Assembly: GCF_030295745.1 (NCBI RefSeq)
Contig: NZ_AP027291.1
Span: 1,488,001 to 1,552,000 of the forward strand
Source: Mycolicibacterium sp. TUM20985
GTDB lineage: Bacteria > Actinomycetota > Actinomycetes > Mycobacteriales > Mycobacteriaceae
Direction: 5' to 3'
Length of the DNA stretch: 64,000 nucleotides
Shown: one piece after another, positions 33,356 through 42,919 of the stretch
Position numbering within the stretch: the first letter of the stretch is position 1
How the letters are laid out: every line of letters starts with the position of its first letter
The notes under the pieces: generated by a model
Databases searched by the model: none
What the model was told of the DNA's origin: nothing
The model's input: only the letters and a program-made list of their open reading frames with translations
Translations under genes and position numbers: made by a program

Positions 33356-35428
33356 GTGACTGATACGGACCTCATCACGGCTGGTAGCAGCAACGACGAC
33401 GTCGAGCTGCAGAGCCCCGTGAAATCACCCACCGTGGAAGCGGTTTCGGCTGCACCGAGTGATTCGGCCCCGGCACCGACCACGGGAAGCACCTCGGGCG
33501 CCGTTTCGGCCTCGGGCGATCGCCCGACCTCCCTGACCGCCATGGTCCTCCCCGACCTTCGGGCGCTGGCCGGACAGCTCGGCATCAAGGGCTCCTCGGG
33601 TATGCGCAAGAGCGAGCTGATCGCTGCCATCCGCGAACACCGCGGTGAGACCAACGGCGCAGGTGCCGCGACGAAGCAAGCCGTCGCCGAGCCCGCGCCT
33701 GCCGCCGAGTCGGCACCGCCCGCCGCAGCCGCCGCCGAGGCTCCCGCGCCGCCGCGCCGCGAGCGACGTGGCTCGTCACGTGGCGCCGGTGCCGCGGTCG
33801 ACACGGAGAAGCCCGAGCAGAAGGCCCCCGAGGCCAAAGTCGCGACCGAGGAGAAGGCACCCGCCGAGGCTCCCGCAGACAAGGCCGCCGACAAGGCGGA
33901 CCGTGGCGAGAAGAACGACAAGCCCGCCAACGAGAAGTCGGCCGGCGACAAGTCTGCTGGTGACGAGAAGGACTCCGCCCAGTCCGACGGTCCGCGCAAC
34001 AACGACCGTCAGAACAACGGAAACCGCGGCAACCAGAACAACAACAACCAGAACAACGGCAACAACCAGAACAACAACCAGAACCAGAACAACAACCAGA
34101 ACCAGAACGACGACGACGACGACGGCGACGGACGCCAGGGCAGGCGTGGCCGTCGGTTCCGCGACCGCCGGCGCCGTGGCGAGCGCGGCGACGTGCAGGG
34201 CGGCGGCGGCGGCGGCAACGACCGCGACCGCGACCGCGACACCGAGTTGCGTGAGGACGACGTCGTCCAGCCCGTCGCGGGCATCCTCGACGTCCTCGAC
34301 AACTACGCCTTCGTCCGTACCTCCGGGTACCTGGCCGGCACCAACGACGTCTACGTCTCCATGAACATGGTTCGCAAGAACGGCCTGCGCCGCGGTGATG
34401 CGATCACCGGCGCCGTCCGTGTGGCCCGCGAGGGCGAGGGCGGTGGCGGCGGTAACAGCGGCCAGAACCCGCGGCAGAAGTTCAATCCGCTGGTGCGGCT
34501 CGACTCGGTCAACGGCGGCCCCGTCGAGGACGCGAGGAACCGCCCCGAGTTTCAGAAGCTGACCCCGCTGTACCCGAATCAGCGGCTGCGTTTGGAGACC
34601 ACTCCCGACCGGCTGACGACGCGTGTGATCGACCTGATCATGCCGATCGGCAAGGGCCAGCGCGCCCTCATCGTCTCGCCGCCCAAGGCGGGCAAGACGA
34701 TGATCCTGCAGGCGATCGCCAACGCGATCACCACGAACAACCCGGAATGTCACCTCATGGTCGTGCTCGTCGACGAGCGACCTGAGGAGGTCACCGACAT
34801 GCAGCGCTCGGTCAAGGGTGAGGTCATTGCCTCCACCTTCGACCGGCCGCCGACAGACCACACGGCGGTCGCCGAGTTGGCCATCGAGCGAGCCAAGCGA
34901 CTGGTCGAACAGGGCAAGGACGTCGTCGTCCTGCTGGACTCGATCACGCGCCTCGGCCGTGCCTACAACAACGCATCGCCGGCTTCGGGGCGCATCCTCT
35001 CCGGTGGTGTCGACTCGACGGCGCTGTACCCGCCGAAGCGCTTCCTGGGCGCGGCCCGCAACATCGAGGACGGCGGCTCGCTGACGATCATCGCCACGGC
35101 CATGGTCGAGACCGGTTCCACCGGTGACACGGTCATCTTCGAGGAGTTCAAGGGCACCGGCAACGCCGAGATCAAGCTCGACCGCAAGATCGCCGAGCGT
35201 CGCGTCTTCCCCGCGGTGGACGTCAATCCGTCCGGTACCCGCAAGGACGAGCTTCTGCTCTCGAGTGACGAGTTCGCGGTCGTGCACAAGCTGCGTCGCG
35301 TGCTGTCGGGGCTGGACTCGCACCAGGCGATCGACCTGCTGATGAGCCAGCTGCGCAAGACGAAGAACAACTACGAGTTCCTGGTGCAGGTCTCCAAGAC
35401 CACGCCTCAGAACATGGATTCCGACTAG
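33356..35428 (+). CDS. rho: transcription termination factor Rho
   Basis: 690 residues. Rho_N/SAP-like region (LPDLRALAGQLGIKGSSGMR) at about 65-85, then a long low-complexity insert (about 105-290) rich in Ala/Pro/Lys/Glu, followed by an Asn/Gln-rich tract and Arg/Gly-rich RGRRFRDRRRRG; then the RNA-binding domain (GILDVLDNYAFVRTSGY) and hexameric ATPase with Walker A VSPPKAGKTMIL, Q/R loops VDERPEEVTDM and KGTGNAEIKLDRKIAERRV. The insert is typical for actinobacterial Rho and binds extra RNA. GTG start. Confidence 0.97.
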   Translation: MTDTDLITAGSSNDDVELQSPVKSPTVEAVSAAPSDSAPAPTTGSTSGAVSASGDRPTSLTAMVLPDLRALAGQLGIKGSSGMRKSELIAAIREHRGETNGAGAATKQAVAEPAPAAESAPPAAAAAEAPAPPRRERRGSSRGAGAAVDTEKPEQKAPEAKVATEEKAPAEAPADKAADKADRGEKNDKPANEKSAGDKSAGDEKDSAQSDGPRNNDRQNNGNRGNQNNNNQNNGNNQNNNQNQNNNQNQNDDDDDGDGRQGRRGRRFRDRRRRGERGDVQGGGGGGNDRDRDRDTELREDDVVQPVAGILDVLDNYAFVRTSGYLAGTNDVYVSMNMVRKNGLRRGDAITGAVRVAREGEGGGGGNSGQNPRQKFNPLVRLDSVNGGPVEDARNRPEFQKLTPLYPNQRLRLETTPDRLTTRVIDLIMPIGKGQRALIVSPPKAGKTMILQAIANAITTNNPECHLMVVLVDERPEEVTDMQRSVKGEVIASTFDRPPTDHTAVAELAIERAKRLVEQGKDVVVLLDSITRLGRAYNNASPASGRILSGGVDSTALYPPKRFLGAARNIEDGGSLTIIATAMVETGSTGDTVIFEEFKGTGNAEIKLDRKIAERRVFPAVDVNPSGTRKDELLLSSDEFAVVHKLRRVLSGLDSHQAIDLLMSQLRKTKNNYEFLVQVSKTTPQNMDSD

Positions 35429-35443
35429 TTGGTCCGATCGCAA

Positions 35444-35474
35444 GAGCCCCCGACACGCCGTCGGGGGTTCTTTG
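35444..35474 (+). terminator. intrinsic terminator downstream of rho
   Basis: GAGCCCCCGAC (35444-35454) pairs with GTCGGGGGTTC (35460-35470) with one wobble, followed by TTTGC. It lies between rho and the convergent TetR gene and could serve both strands. Confidence 0.75.
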
Positions 35475-35483
35475 CGTTCACGC

Positions 35484-36104
35484 TCAGTCTGCGGCGGGGT
35501 CGGCCCGAAGGCCCGGCATCACGTAGCGACGGACGTGCCCGAGCACCGCGTCGTGGTCGGCGGGGTCGAGTTCTCGGCCGGGCACCGTGGCCAGCGACAG
35601 CAGCGCCCGAGCCACCCACTCCGACGCCTCGGCGATGTCCACGTCGGGATGGATCTCGCCGCGATCCCGGGCGGCGACCAGGTACCGCGACCAGAATTCA
35701 CCCAGGTCGGGCACCAGGCCGAGGACACCCGCGCCCGCACAGGCCGCGAACTCCTCCGGCTCCTCCACACGCAGCTTCATCAGCAGCGCGCCGGGATCGG
35801 CGTAGGCCGACCGACCGTGGCGGATCCCCGCGGCGATCTGCTCGTCGAGACCGTCGATCTGCTCGAGCATCGCGTGCGATTCCGACCAGTAGGCGTCGTT
35901 GAGCCGCACGATCGCGGCACCGAGCAACGAGTTCTTGTCGGGGAAGTGCCGATACAGCCAGCCCCGCGAGACGCCAGCCACCTCCGCGACCTCGGAGACC
36001 GTCGTCGACCGAATGCCCTTGGCGCGCAGGCACACTTCGGCGGCGTCGATCAGCCGATCCCGCACGCTTCTGGATGCCGGCCGGGGTGCGGTGGCGCTCG
36101 TCAA
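35484..36104 (-). CDS. TetR family transcriptional regulator
   Basis: 206 residues from a TTG start (36102-36104), supported by AGGAG seven bases upstream. HTH: RLIDAAEVCLRAKGIRSTTV and VAEVAGVSRGWLYRHFPDKN. The C-terminal domain binds an unknown ligand, likely an acyl-CoA judging by the neighbour. It is divergent from an acyl-CoA synthetase gene; a perfect 16-bp palindrome between them is the likely operator. Confidence 0.88.
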   Translation of the reverse strand: MTSATAPRPASRSVRDRLIDAAEVCLRAKGIRSTTVSEVAEVAGVSRGWLYRHFPDKNSLLGAAIVRLNDAYWSESHAMLEQIDGLDEQIAAGIRHGRSAYADPGALLMKLRVEEPEEFAACAGAGVLGLVPDLGEFWSRYLVAARDRGEIHPDVDIAEASEWVARALLSLATVPGRELDPADHDAVLGHVRRYVMPGLRADPAAD

Positions 36105-36165
36105 CGGCGGACTCCTGTTCGTCTTTCGGCGCTAGAGGGTGGGACTGATGCATTCTGCCCGTTGC

Positions 36166-36181
36166 CAGACGGTACCGTCTG
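36166..36181. promoter_or_regulatory. perfect palindromic operator, TetR/acyl-CoA synthetase intergenic region
   Basis: CAGACGGTACCGTCTG is a perfect 16-base palindrome, 62 bases from the TetR start and 60 from the acyl-CoA synthetase start. Size and symmetry fit a TetR dimer site controlling both genes; binding is inferred. Confidence 0.7.
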
Positions 36182-36241
36182 CCGGGTCGGTGGTAGACAC
36201 TTCGTACATTCTGTTCACACCCGAGACCGAGGTAGCCAACG

Positions 36242-37837
36242 ATGGCGGACACACTCCAGCAGTTGCTCCGGGCGAGAGCCGATCAGGACTCCGTCGCCGT
36301 CAAGCACGGTGAGGCGTCGTGGACATGGCGCCAACACATCGCCGAGGCGAGCGCGCACGCCGCCGCCGTCATCGAGGCAGCGGACCCGTCGCGCCCGCTG
36401 CACGTCGGCGCGCTCATGGGGAACACCCCGGACATGTTGACCGCGTTGGCCGCCGCGGGCCTCGGCGGATACGTCCTATGCGGCATCAACACCACACGCC
36501 GCGGGGACGCTCTAGCCCGCGATATCGCGCGCGTCGACTGCCAGCTGGTCCTCACCGGCCCCGACCATCGACACCTGCTCGACGGCGTCGACCTGCCCGG
36601 TGTCACCGTGATCGACACGAGTAGCCAGGACTGGGCGCAACGGATCGGCACCGCGCCCGCGTTGGTGCCCCATCGCGAGGTCGAGCCGGACGACACGTTC
36701 ATGATGATCTTCACCTCGGGCACCAGCGGTGAACCCAAGGCGGTCGAAGTGCCGCATGCGATCGTCCTGTTCGCGGGAAGTGCACTCGTCGAGCGGTACG
36801 GTCTCGACGGGTCCGACGTCTGCTACCTGGCGATGCCGCTGTTCCACTCGAACGCGGTGTACGCGGGCTGGAGCGTCGCCCTCGGCGCGGGTGCCGCGAT
36901 GGTGCCCGCCGCGTTCTCGGCGTCGAAGTTCCTGCCCGACGTCCGCCGCTATGGCGCGACCTACATGAACTACGTGGGCAAGCCGCTGGCCTACATCCTG
37001 GCTACGGCCGAGCAGCCCGACGACGGTGACAACCCGTTGCGGATCGCGTTCGGAAACGAGGCGGCAGACCGTGACATCGCCGAGTTCAGCCGGCGGTTCG
37101 GCTGCTCGGTGTGGGACGGTTTCGGTTCGACTGAGACGGCCGTGATCATCACCAGGCCCGACGACTGCCCGCCGGGATCGATCGGCAAGGGCTTCCCCGG
37201 GGTGGCCATCTACGACCCCGAGACCGTCGTCGAGTGCGACGTGGCCCGGTTCGACGACGACGGCGCCCTGCTCAATCCCGACGCGGCGACGGGGGAGCTG
37301 GTCAATACCAGCGGAAGCGGCCTGTTCCGTGGGTACTACAACGACCCCGCAGCCACCGACCAGCGGCTGCGCCACGGCATGTACTGGTCCGGGGATCTCG
37401 CCTATCGGGACGCCGACGGGTGGATCTACCTCGCCGGGCGGACGGCGGACTGGATGCGGGTCGACGGAGAGAACCTGACCACCGCGCCCATCGAGCGAAT
37501 CCTGTTGCGGCTCAATGACATCAGTCGAGTGGCGGTGTATCCGGTGCCAGACGAACACGTGGGTGATCAGGTCATGGCGGCGATCGTGCTGCGCGACGGC
37601 GCCGAGCTGAGCCCCCAGGCGTTCGAGGAGTTCCTGAAGGCCCAGCGGGATCTCTCGCCGAAGGCCTGGCCGCGTTACGTGTGGGTGGCCGAGGACCTAC
37701 CGAGCACGGCGACCAACAAGATCCTCAAACGCGAATTGATCACCCGTGGCGTCGATCCGGAGGGTCGGGTGCTGTGGAAGCGCGACGGGACCGCGTTCCT
37801 CGACGCGTCGCTCGGCCCGCTGAGCACCGTGGAATAG
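36242..37837 (+). CDS. acyl-CoA synthetase (FadD1/FadD17-like AMP-binding enzyme)
   Basis: 531 residues. AMP-binding signature MMIFTSGTSGEPKAVEVPHA, GFGSTETAVIIT (A5 motif), YWSGDLAYRDADGWIYLAGR and the C-terminal catalytic Lys region TATNKILKRELI. It activates a fatty or related acid with ATP and CoA. The length and opening MADTLQQLLRARADQDSVAV resemble mycobacterial FadD1; the substrate is not known. It is divergent from its probable TetR regulator; the pair interrupts the rho-rpmE order. Confidence 0.88.
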   Translation: MADTLQQLLRARADQDSVAVKHGEASWTWRQHIAEASAHAAAVIEAADPSRPLHVGALMGNTPDMLTALAAAGLGGYVLCGINTTRRGDALARDIARVDCQLVLTGPDHRHLLDGVDLPGVTVIDTSSQDWAQRIGTAPALVPHREVEPDDTFMMIFTSGTSGEPKAVEVPHAIVLFAGSALVERYGLDGSDVCYLAMPLFHSNAVYAGWSVALGAGAAMVPAAFSASKFLPDVRRYGATYMNYVGKPLAYILATAEQPDDGDNPLRIAFGNEAADRDIAEFSRRFGCSVWDGFGSTETAVIITRPDDCPPGSIGKGFPGVAIYDPETVVECDVARFDDDGALLNPDAATGELVNTSGSGLFRGYYNDPAATDQRLRHGMYWSGDLAYRDADGWIYLAGRTADWMRVDGENLTTAPIERILLRLNDISRVAVYPVPDEHVGDQVMAAIVLRDGAELSPQAFEEFLKAQRDLSPKAWPRYVWVAEDLPSTATNKILKRELITRGVDPEGRVLWKRDGTAFLDASLGPLSTVE

Positions 37838-37976
37838 GCACCGGTGTCCGGTCGTTTAGGTAGTTGGCGGCTGACCTGGCATAATCGACCGTCGACCCCT
37901 CGGTTCCGGTTCACGTCTGAAGACTCGGGTCAGTGACTTCAGGCGACCCGGCGACCACCTATTGAAGAGGACCAAC

Positions 37977-38213
37977 ATGAAATCGGGTATTCACCCCAAC
38001 TACGTAGAGACCAGCGTGGTCTGCGGCTGTGGTAACAGCTTCCAGACCCGCAGCACCAAGGAGAGCGGCCACATCGTGGTCGAGGTCTGCTCCCAGTGCC
38101 ACCCCTTCTACACCGGCAAGCAGAAGATCCTCGACAGCGGCGGCCGCGTGGCCCGCTTCGAGAAGCGCTACGGCAAGCGCACCTCCGGTGAGAAGGCTGC
38201 AACCGAGAAGTAG
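37977..38213 (+). CDS. rpmE: 50S ribosomal protein L31 (zinc form)
   Basis: 78 residues. [20 protein letters not shown] followed by [18 protein letters not shown]: the CxC and CxxC cysteines bind zinc (C+ form). Normal size with a Lys-rich tail. GAAGAGGA stands 6-10 bases before ATG 37977. Confidence 0.97.
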   Translation: MKSGIHPNYVETSVVCGCGNSFQTRSTKESGHIVVEVCSQCHPFYTGKQKILDSGGRVARFEKRYGKRTSGEKAATEK

Positions 38214-38301
38214 CTGCTCAAACGGCGCCCGTTCCGACGCATTCGTGCGAAGGACGGGCGCCGCTTGCGTTTCCGTGATGGGTTCGTCGAAGGAGGGCAC
38301 G

Positions 38302-39381
38302 ATGGCAGGGACCGATGCCGCGACGCGAGTCGATGCGCTGCTCGCTGAGCATGCCGACCTCGAACGTCAGCTCTCCGATCCCGCCCTGCATGCCGACGCG
38401 GGCGCGGCCCGCCGGGTGGGTCGCCGGTTCGCCCAGTTGGCGCCCGTCGTGTCCACCCACCGCAAGCTGGAGACCGCTCGCGGCGACCTCGAGGCCGCCC
38501 GCGAACTGGGCACCGAGGACGCGTCGTTCGCCGCCGAGGTGCCCGACCTGACCACCCGTGTAGCCGAACTCGAACAGCAGCTCGGCGACCTTCTGGCCCC
38601 GCGCGACCCACATGATGGGGACGACGTGGTCATGGAGGTGAAGTCGGGAGAGGGCGGCGAGGAATCGGCCCTGTTCGCTGCCGACCTCGCCCGCATGTAC
38701 GTCAGGTACGCCGAACGCCACGGCTGGAACGTCACCGTGCTGGACGAGACCTTCTCCGATCTCGGGGGATACAAGGACGCCACGCTCACGATCGCCAGCA
38801 AGGGAGCCAGCCTCGACGGCGTCTGGTCGCGGCTGAAGTTCGAAGGTGGCGTGCACCGCGTGCAGCGGGTGCCGGTCACTGAATCCCAGGGCCGGGTGCA
38901 TACCTCGGCCGCAGGCGTGCTGGTCTATCCTGAACCCGAAGACGTCGCCGAGGTCTCCATCGACGAGTCCGATCTGCGCATCGACGTGTACCGGTCCTCG
39001 GGCAAGGGCGGCCAGGGCGTCAACACCACCGACTCGGCGGTCCGCATCACGCACCTCCCGACGGGCATCGTCGTGACCTGCCAGAACGAGCGTTCGCAGC
39101 TGCAGAACAAGGCCCGCGCAATGATCGTGCTCGCCGCCCGACTGCAGGCGCTCGCGGAGGAGCAGGCGTCGGCTGACGCGTCAGCCGACCGGGCCAGCCA
39201 GATCCGCACCGTGGACCGCAGTGAGCGCATCCGCACGTACAACTATCCCGAGAACCGGATCACCGATCATCGCATCGGTTTCAAGGCGCACAACCTCGAC
39301 CAGGTCCTCGACGGGGACCTCGATCCGATGTTCGACGCGTTGGCCGCCGCCGACAGACAAGCCAGGCTGCAGGAGACATGA
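38302..39381 (+). CDS. prfA: peptide chain release factor 1
   Basis: 359 residues. N-terminal helical domain, PxT-type recognition region ([20 protein letters not shown]), catalytic GGQ in [17 protein letters not shown] and the C-terminal [19 protein letters not shown]. Reads UAA and UAG. AAGGAGGG precedes ATG 38302. Its end overlaps prmC (ATGA), the gene for the methyltransferase that modifies the GGQ Gln. Confidence 0.97.
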   Translation: MAGTDAATRVDALLAEHADLERQLSDPALHADAGAARRVGRRFAQLAPVVSTHRKLETARGDLEAARELGTEDASFAAEVPDLTTRVAELEQQLGDLLAPRDPHDGDDVVMEVKSGEGGEESALFAADLARMYVRYAERHGWNVTVLDETFSDLGGYKDATLTIASKGASLDGVWSRLKFEGGVHRVQRVPVTESQGRVHTSAAGVLVYPEPEDVAEVSIDESDLRIDVYRSSGKGGQGVNTTDSAVRITHLPTGIVVTCQNERSQLQNKARAMIVLAARLQALAEEQASADASADRASQIRTVDRSERIRTYNYPENRITDHRIGFKAHNLDQVLDGDLDPMFDALAAADRQARLQET

Positions 39382-40220
39382 CCCGGTTGCGGCGAGCCAT
39401 CGACGAGGCGGCCGCCACGCTGACCAGGGCCGGCATCGACAGTGCTCGCGTCGACGCCGAACTCCTCGCCGCGCACACTGCGGGCGTCGATCGCGGACTG
39501 CTGCGATTCCACGATCCCGACGAGCACTTCTACGCCGGCTACGGCGCCGTCGTGGACGCACGTGCGCGCCGGGTGCCCCTGCAGCACCTGACCGCGTCGG
39601 CCGCATTCGGGTCGCTCGTCCTCGAAGTCGGTCCTGGAGTGTTCATCCCGCGGCCCGAGACCGAGTCGCTGCTGGAATGGGCGCTCGGGCAACCGCTTCC
39701 GCGAGCCCCGCTGATCGTGGACCTCTGCACCGGGTCGGGGGCGCTCGCCGTTGCGCTGGCCGCGGCGACGCCGGGGGCGCATGTCATCGCCGTCGAGGAC
39801 TCCGCCGAAGCGCTGGCGTACGCGCGGCGAAACCGTGCGGGCTACGACGTCGAGCTCGTCGAGGCCGACGTCACCGGACCCGGATTGCTCGAAGAGTACG
39901 ACGGCACCGTCGACCTGCTGGTGTCGAATCCGCCCTACATTCCAGACGACGCCGTACTGGATCCCGAAGTGGCTGAGCATGATCCGGCTCACGCTCTATT
40001 CGGCGGACCCGACGGGATGCGGATCATCGGCCCGATCGTGACGCTGGCCGCCCGGCTGCTGCGCCCCGGCGGGGGCGTCGCCGTCGAGCACGACGACGAC
40101 ACCGCCGCGCAGACCGTGGCGTTGTTCGAGGACTGCGGTGCCTTCATCGAGGTCACATCGCGCCGGGACCTGGCCGGTCGCCCCCGGTTCGTCACGGCGA
40201 GGCGAAGGGGTTCAGGCTAG
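39378..40220 (+). CDS. prmC: release factor glutamine methyltransferase
   Basis: 280 residues. Substrate helix bundle at the N-terminus ([15 protein letters not shown]), [19 protein letters not shown] motif [16 protein letters not shown] and the NPPY motif in [15 protein letters not shown]. Methylates the Gln of the release-factor GGQ motif; made together with PrfA through an ATGA overlap. Ends just before a triplicated repeat. Confidence 0.96.
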   Translation: MTRLRRAIDEAAATLTRAGIDSARVDAELLAAHTAGVDRGLLRFHDPDEHFYAGYGAVVDARARRVPLQHLTASAAFGSLVLEVGPGVFIPRPETESLLEWALGQPLPRAPLIVDLCTGSGALAVALAAATPGAHVIAVEDSAEALAYARRNRAGYDVELVEADVTGPGLLEEYDGTVDLLVSNPPYIPDDAVLDPEVAEHDPAHALFGGPDGMRIIGPIVTLAARLLRPGGGVAVEHDDDTAAQTVALFEDCGAFIEVTSRRDLAGRPRFVTARRRGSG

Positions 40221-40225
40221 GGAAC

Positions 40226-40327
40226 ATGAGCTACAGCGAGAAGCGGAGCGGGATCGCGCATGAGTTACAGCGAGAAGCGGAGCGGGATCGCGCATGAGCT
40301 ACAGCGAGAAGCGGAGCGGGATCGCGC
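40226..40327 (+). repeat. three tandem 34-bp repeats with built-in ATG and ribosome site, before sua5
   Basis: Units at 40226-40259, 40260-40293 and 40294-40327, each starting ATGAGCTACAGCGAGAAGCG (T for C in unit 2) and containing GGAGCGGG, are followed by the true sua5 ATG at 40328. Because 34 is not a multiple of three, each unit's ATG opens another frame. The unit-1 and unit-2 micro-ORFs (23 codons) end in TGAs that overlap the ATGs at 40294 and 40328. Confidence 0.9.
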
Positions 40328-40981
40328 ATGAGTGAGGTGTTCGACTGCGCCGACCCGGCTCAACGGCCGGCCGGCATCGCCTCGGCGATCAGCGCGCTCA
40401 AGGGCGGCCGCTTGGTGGTGCTGCCCACCGACACGGTCTACGGTATCGGCGCCGACGCCTTCGACGGGGCCGCCGTCGCGGCGCTCCTGGCCGCCAAGGG
40501 ACGCGGTCGCGACATGCCGGTACCCGTCCTCGTCGGGTCGTGGCACACCATCGATGGGCTGGTGTATTCGGTGCCCGAATCGGCCAGGCACCTCATCCGC
40601 GCCTTCTGGCCCGGCGCGCTGAGCCTGGTCGTTCAGCAAGCGCCGTCGCTGCAGTGGGACCTTGGCGATGCGCAGGGCACGGTGATGCTGCGCATGCCAC
40701 TGCATCCGGTGGCGATCGAGTTGCTGCGCGAGGTCGGGCCCATGGCGGTGTCGAGCGCGAACATCTCGGGAAGGCCCGCCGCCGTCACGGCCGCGGACGC
40801 CCGCGACCAGCTCGGCGACCTGGTCGAGGTGTACCTGGAGGCCGGACCGTCCGCGCGGGGTTCGGCGTCTACGATCGTCGACCTCACCGGCGCGCAACCC
40901 CGCGTACTGCGCGAGGGGCCCGTCACGTCTGCAGCCATCGCCGACGTCCTCGGGCTCGAGCCGGAGACGCTCTCGAGCTAA
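40328..40981 (+). CDS. threonylcarbamoyl-AMP synthase (YrdC/Sua5 family)
   Basis: 217 residues, YrdC-domain only. LKGGRLVVLPTDTVYGIGAD, KGRGRDMPVPVLV, FWPGALSLVV and VSSANISGRPAA are the family's conserved blocks. It makes threonylcarbamoyl-AMP from Thr, bicarbonate and ATP for t6A37 modification of ANN-reading tRNAs. Rv1301 position in M. tuberculosis. The start is fixed by the last repeat unit, whose GGAGCGGG serves as ribosome site. Confidence 0.93.
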   Translation: MSEVFDCADPAQRPAGIASAISALKGGRLVVLPTDTVYGIGADAFDGAAVAALLAAKGRGRDMPVPVLVGSWHTIDGLVYSVPESARHLIRAFWPGALSLVVQQAPSLQWDLGDAQGTVMLRMPLHPVAIELLREVGPMAVSSANISGRPAAVTAADARDQLGDLVEVYLEAGPSARGSASTIVDLTGAQPRVLREGPVTSAAIADVLGLEPETLSS

Positions 40982-41023
40982 GGCTGGCGGGCGGTCTCAG
41001 GTCGGTCCAGTAGATTTCACCGC

Positions 41024-42196
41024 GTGGAGGGCCTGCTCGCATTGTCGGATCGCGGTGCCGGCGTCCCGCTGCGCGAGCTCGCGCTCGTCGGGCTCACGGC
41101 GGCCATCGTCACGTATTTCGCGACGGGCTGGGTGCGAGCCCTGGCCACCCGCCTCGGGGCCGTGGCCTACCCGCGCCAACGCGACGTCCACACACAGCCG
41201 ACGCCGCGCATGGGTGGCTTGGCGATGTACGTCGGCATCGTCGCGGCCGTGCTTCTCGCCTCGCAGCTGCCGGCACTGACCCGCGGCTTCGTCTACTCGT
41301 CGGGCATGCCCGCGGTCGTCGTGGCTGGTGGGCTGATCATGGCGATCGGGTTGATCGACGACCGGTGGGGTCTCGACGCCCTGACCAAGTTCGCCGGCCA
41401 GATCACCGCCGCGAGCGTGCTGGTCACGATGGGCGTCGCATGGAGTGTGCTGTACATCCCGATCGGCGGCGTCGGCACGATCGTGCTCGACCAGGTGACG
41501 TCCATCCTGCTGACGTTGGCGCTGACGGTGTCGATCGTCAACGCCATGAACTTCGTGGACGGCCTGGACGGGCTGGCCGCCGGCCTCGGATTGATCACCG
41601 CCGCGGCGATCTGCATCTTCTCCGTCGGACTGCTCAGAGACCACGGTGGCGACGTGCTGTTCTACCCGCCCGCGGTGATCTCGGTGGTCCTGGCCGGTGC
41701 CTGCCTGGGGTTCCTGCCCCACAACTTCCATCCGGCCAAGATCTTCATGGGTGACTCCGGCTCGATGCTGATCGGACTGATGTTGGCGGCGGCCTCGACC
41801 ACGGCCGCCGGGCCCATCTCGCAGAACGCTTACGGCGCCCGTGACGTCTTCGCGCTGCTGTCGCCCTTCCTTCTGGTGGTCGCGGTGATGTTCGTGCCCG
41901 CCCTGGACATGGCGCTGGCCATCGTGCGCCGCACCCGTGCTGGACGCAGCCCCTTCAGCCCGGACAAGATGCATCTGCACCACCGACTCCTACAGATCGG
42001 CCACTCCCACCGACGGGTCGTGCTGTTGATCTACATGTGGGTGGGCATCGTCGCCCTCGGCGCGGCCAGCACGATCTTCTTCGACCCCCGATACACCGGC
42101 GCGGTCATGCTCGCGGCGATCGTCGTCGCCGTCGTCATCACGCTCATTCCACTGTTGCGGAGGGGCAGAGAAGTTCCCAGCGAGCTCTCAGACTAA
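41024..42196 (+). CDS. wecA: undecaprenyl/decaprenyl-phosphate GlcNAc-1-phosphate transferase
   Basis: 390 residues from GTG 41024 with about eleven transmembrane helices. MraY/WecA family motifs: MGLIDDRWGLDA-type DD, VNAMNFVDGLDGLAAG, KIFMGDSGSMLIG and the cytoplasmic DKMHLHHRLL. In mycobacteria it adds GlcNAc-1-P to decaprenyl phosphate, the first step of the linker joining arabinogalactan to peptidoglycan. Immediately upstream of the ATP synthase operon (Rv1302 position). Confidence 0.95.
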   Translation: MEGLLALSDRGAGVPLRELALVGLTAAIVTYFATGWVRALATRLGAVAYPRQRDVHTQPTPRMGGLAMYVGIVAAVLLASQLPALTRGFVYSSGMPAVVVAGGLIMAIGLIDDRWGLDALTKFAGQITAASVLVTMGVAWSVLYIPIGGVGTIVLDQVTSILLTLALTVSIVNAMNFVDGLDGLAAGLGLITAAAICIFSVGLLRDHGGDVLFYPPAVISVVLAGACLGFLPHNFHPAKIFMGDSGSMLIGLMLAAASTTAAGPISQNAYGARDVFALLSPFLLVVAVMFVPALDMALAIVRRTRAGRSPFSPDKMHLHHRLLQIGHSHRRVVLLIYMWVGIVALGAASTIFFDPRYTGAVMLAAIVVAVVITLIPLLRRGREVPSELSD

Positions 42197-42463
42197 GGTG
42201 TACGACGCTAAGTAGTAGTACCCCGTTTAGGCCTGCCTACCATGTGGTACGGTGCTGGCAGAACCCGAAAAACCTCGCGGGTTGCCGGCCCGGCCCATCG
42301 GCTTTGCACCAGCCGATCGGAGCCGATGTACGACCGACAAAGGGAGCAACCCCTTGGGTGATTCCAGCGCGACCGACGCCCTCCGATACGCTCGGCGGGC
42401 ACGCGCCGGATCATTGACGTCAAAGGGGACAGCTTCCGTGAAAGCGTGGATTGAGGTGAGTCA
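42197..42463 (+). promoter_or_regulatory. ATP synthase operon leader
   Basis: 267 bases without a supported gene. It should contain the operon promoter; TACCATGTGGTA at about 42238-42249 is a perfect 12-base palindrome and TAGGCCTGCCTA lies just before it. No terminator hairpin followed by T is seen after wecA, so read-through from wecA is possible. Confidence 0.4.
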
Positions 42464-42910
42464 GTGACGACACCAGCGCAGGACGCGCCGTTGGTGTTCC
42501 CATCCGTCGCGTTCCGGCCGATGCGTCTCCTGATCGTCTGCATCGCGCTCACCGCGGTGGCTCTGGTGGCGTCCGGATTCATCGGCCACGTCTTCTTCGG
42601 AGCCTTCTTTGGCGTCGGCCTCGGCCTCGGCTTGGTCAACGCGCTGTTGGTGCGTCGTGCGGTCGAGTCGATCACCGCCGAGGACCACCCCCTCAAGAAG
42701 AAGATGGCCGTCAACTCCGCGATGCGGCTGTTCTTCGTCACGGCGATCGGGCTGACCATCGCCATCGTGTTCAAGAAGCACGACGGCCTCGCCGTGCTCT
42801 TTGGGCTCGCGATCTTCCAGGCCGTGTTGGTGCTGAGCACCAGCATCCCCGTGCTGAAGAAGATCCGCACCAACGGACTGGACGTGCTGGAATCGGAATC
42901 GAAGGATTGA
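42464..42910 (+). CDS. atpI: ATP synthase subunit I (AtpI-like assembly protein)
   Basis: 148 residues from GTG 42464 with four hydrophobic helices and the Asn/Arg pattern [16 protein letters not shown]. AtpI-type proteins help c-ring assembly. First gene of the operon; atpB starts ten bases after its stop. Rv1303 position. Confidence 0.85.
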   Translation: MTTPAQDAPLVFPSVAFRPMRLLIVCIALTAVALVASGFIGHVFFGAFFGVGLGLGLVNALLVRRAVESITAEDHPLKKKMAVNSAMRLFFVTAIGLTIAIVFKKHDGLAVLFGLAIFQAVLVLSTSIPVLKKIRTNGLDVLESESKD

Positions 42911-42919
42911 CAGACGGCA

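Noticed and set aside
40226..40327. CRISPR array
   Set aside because: Units are directly tandem without spacers; the same holds for 26443-26537 and 25834-25862.
42252..42467. Possible 71-codon ORF ending in a GTGA overlap with atpI
   Set aside because: Coupling is suggestive, but composition is Arg/Ser/Pro-rich without structure, no clear ribosome site, and the operon promoter is expected here.
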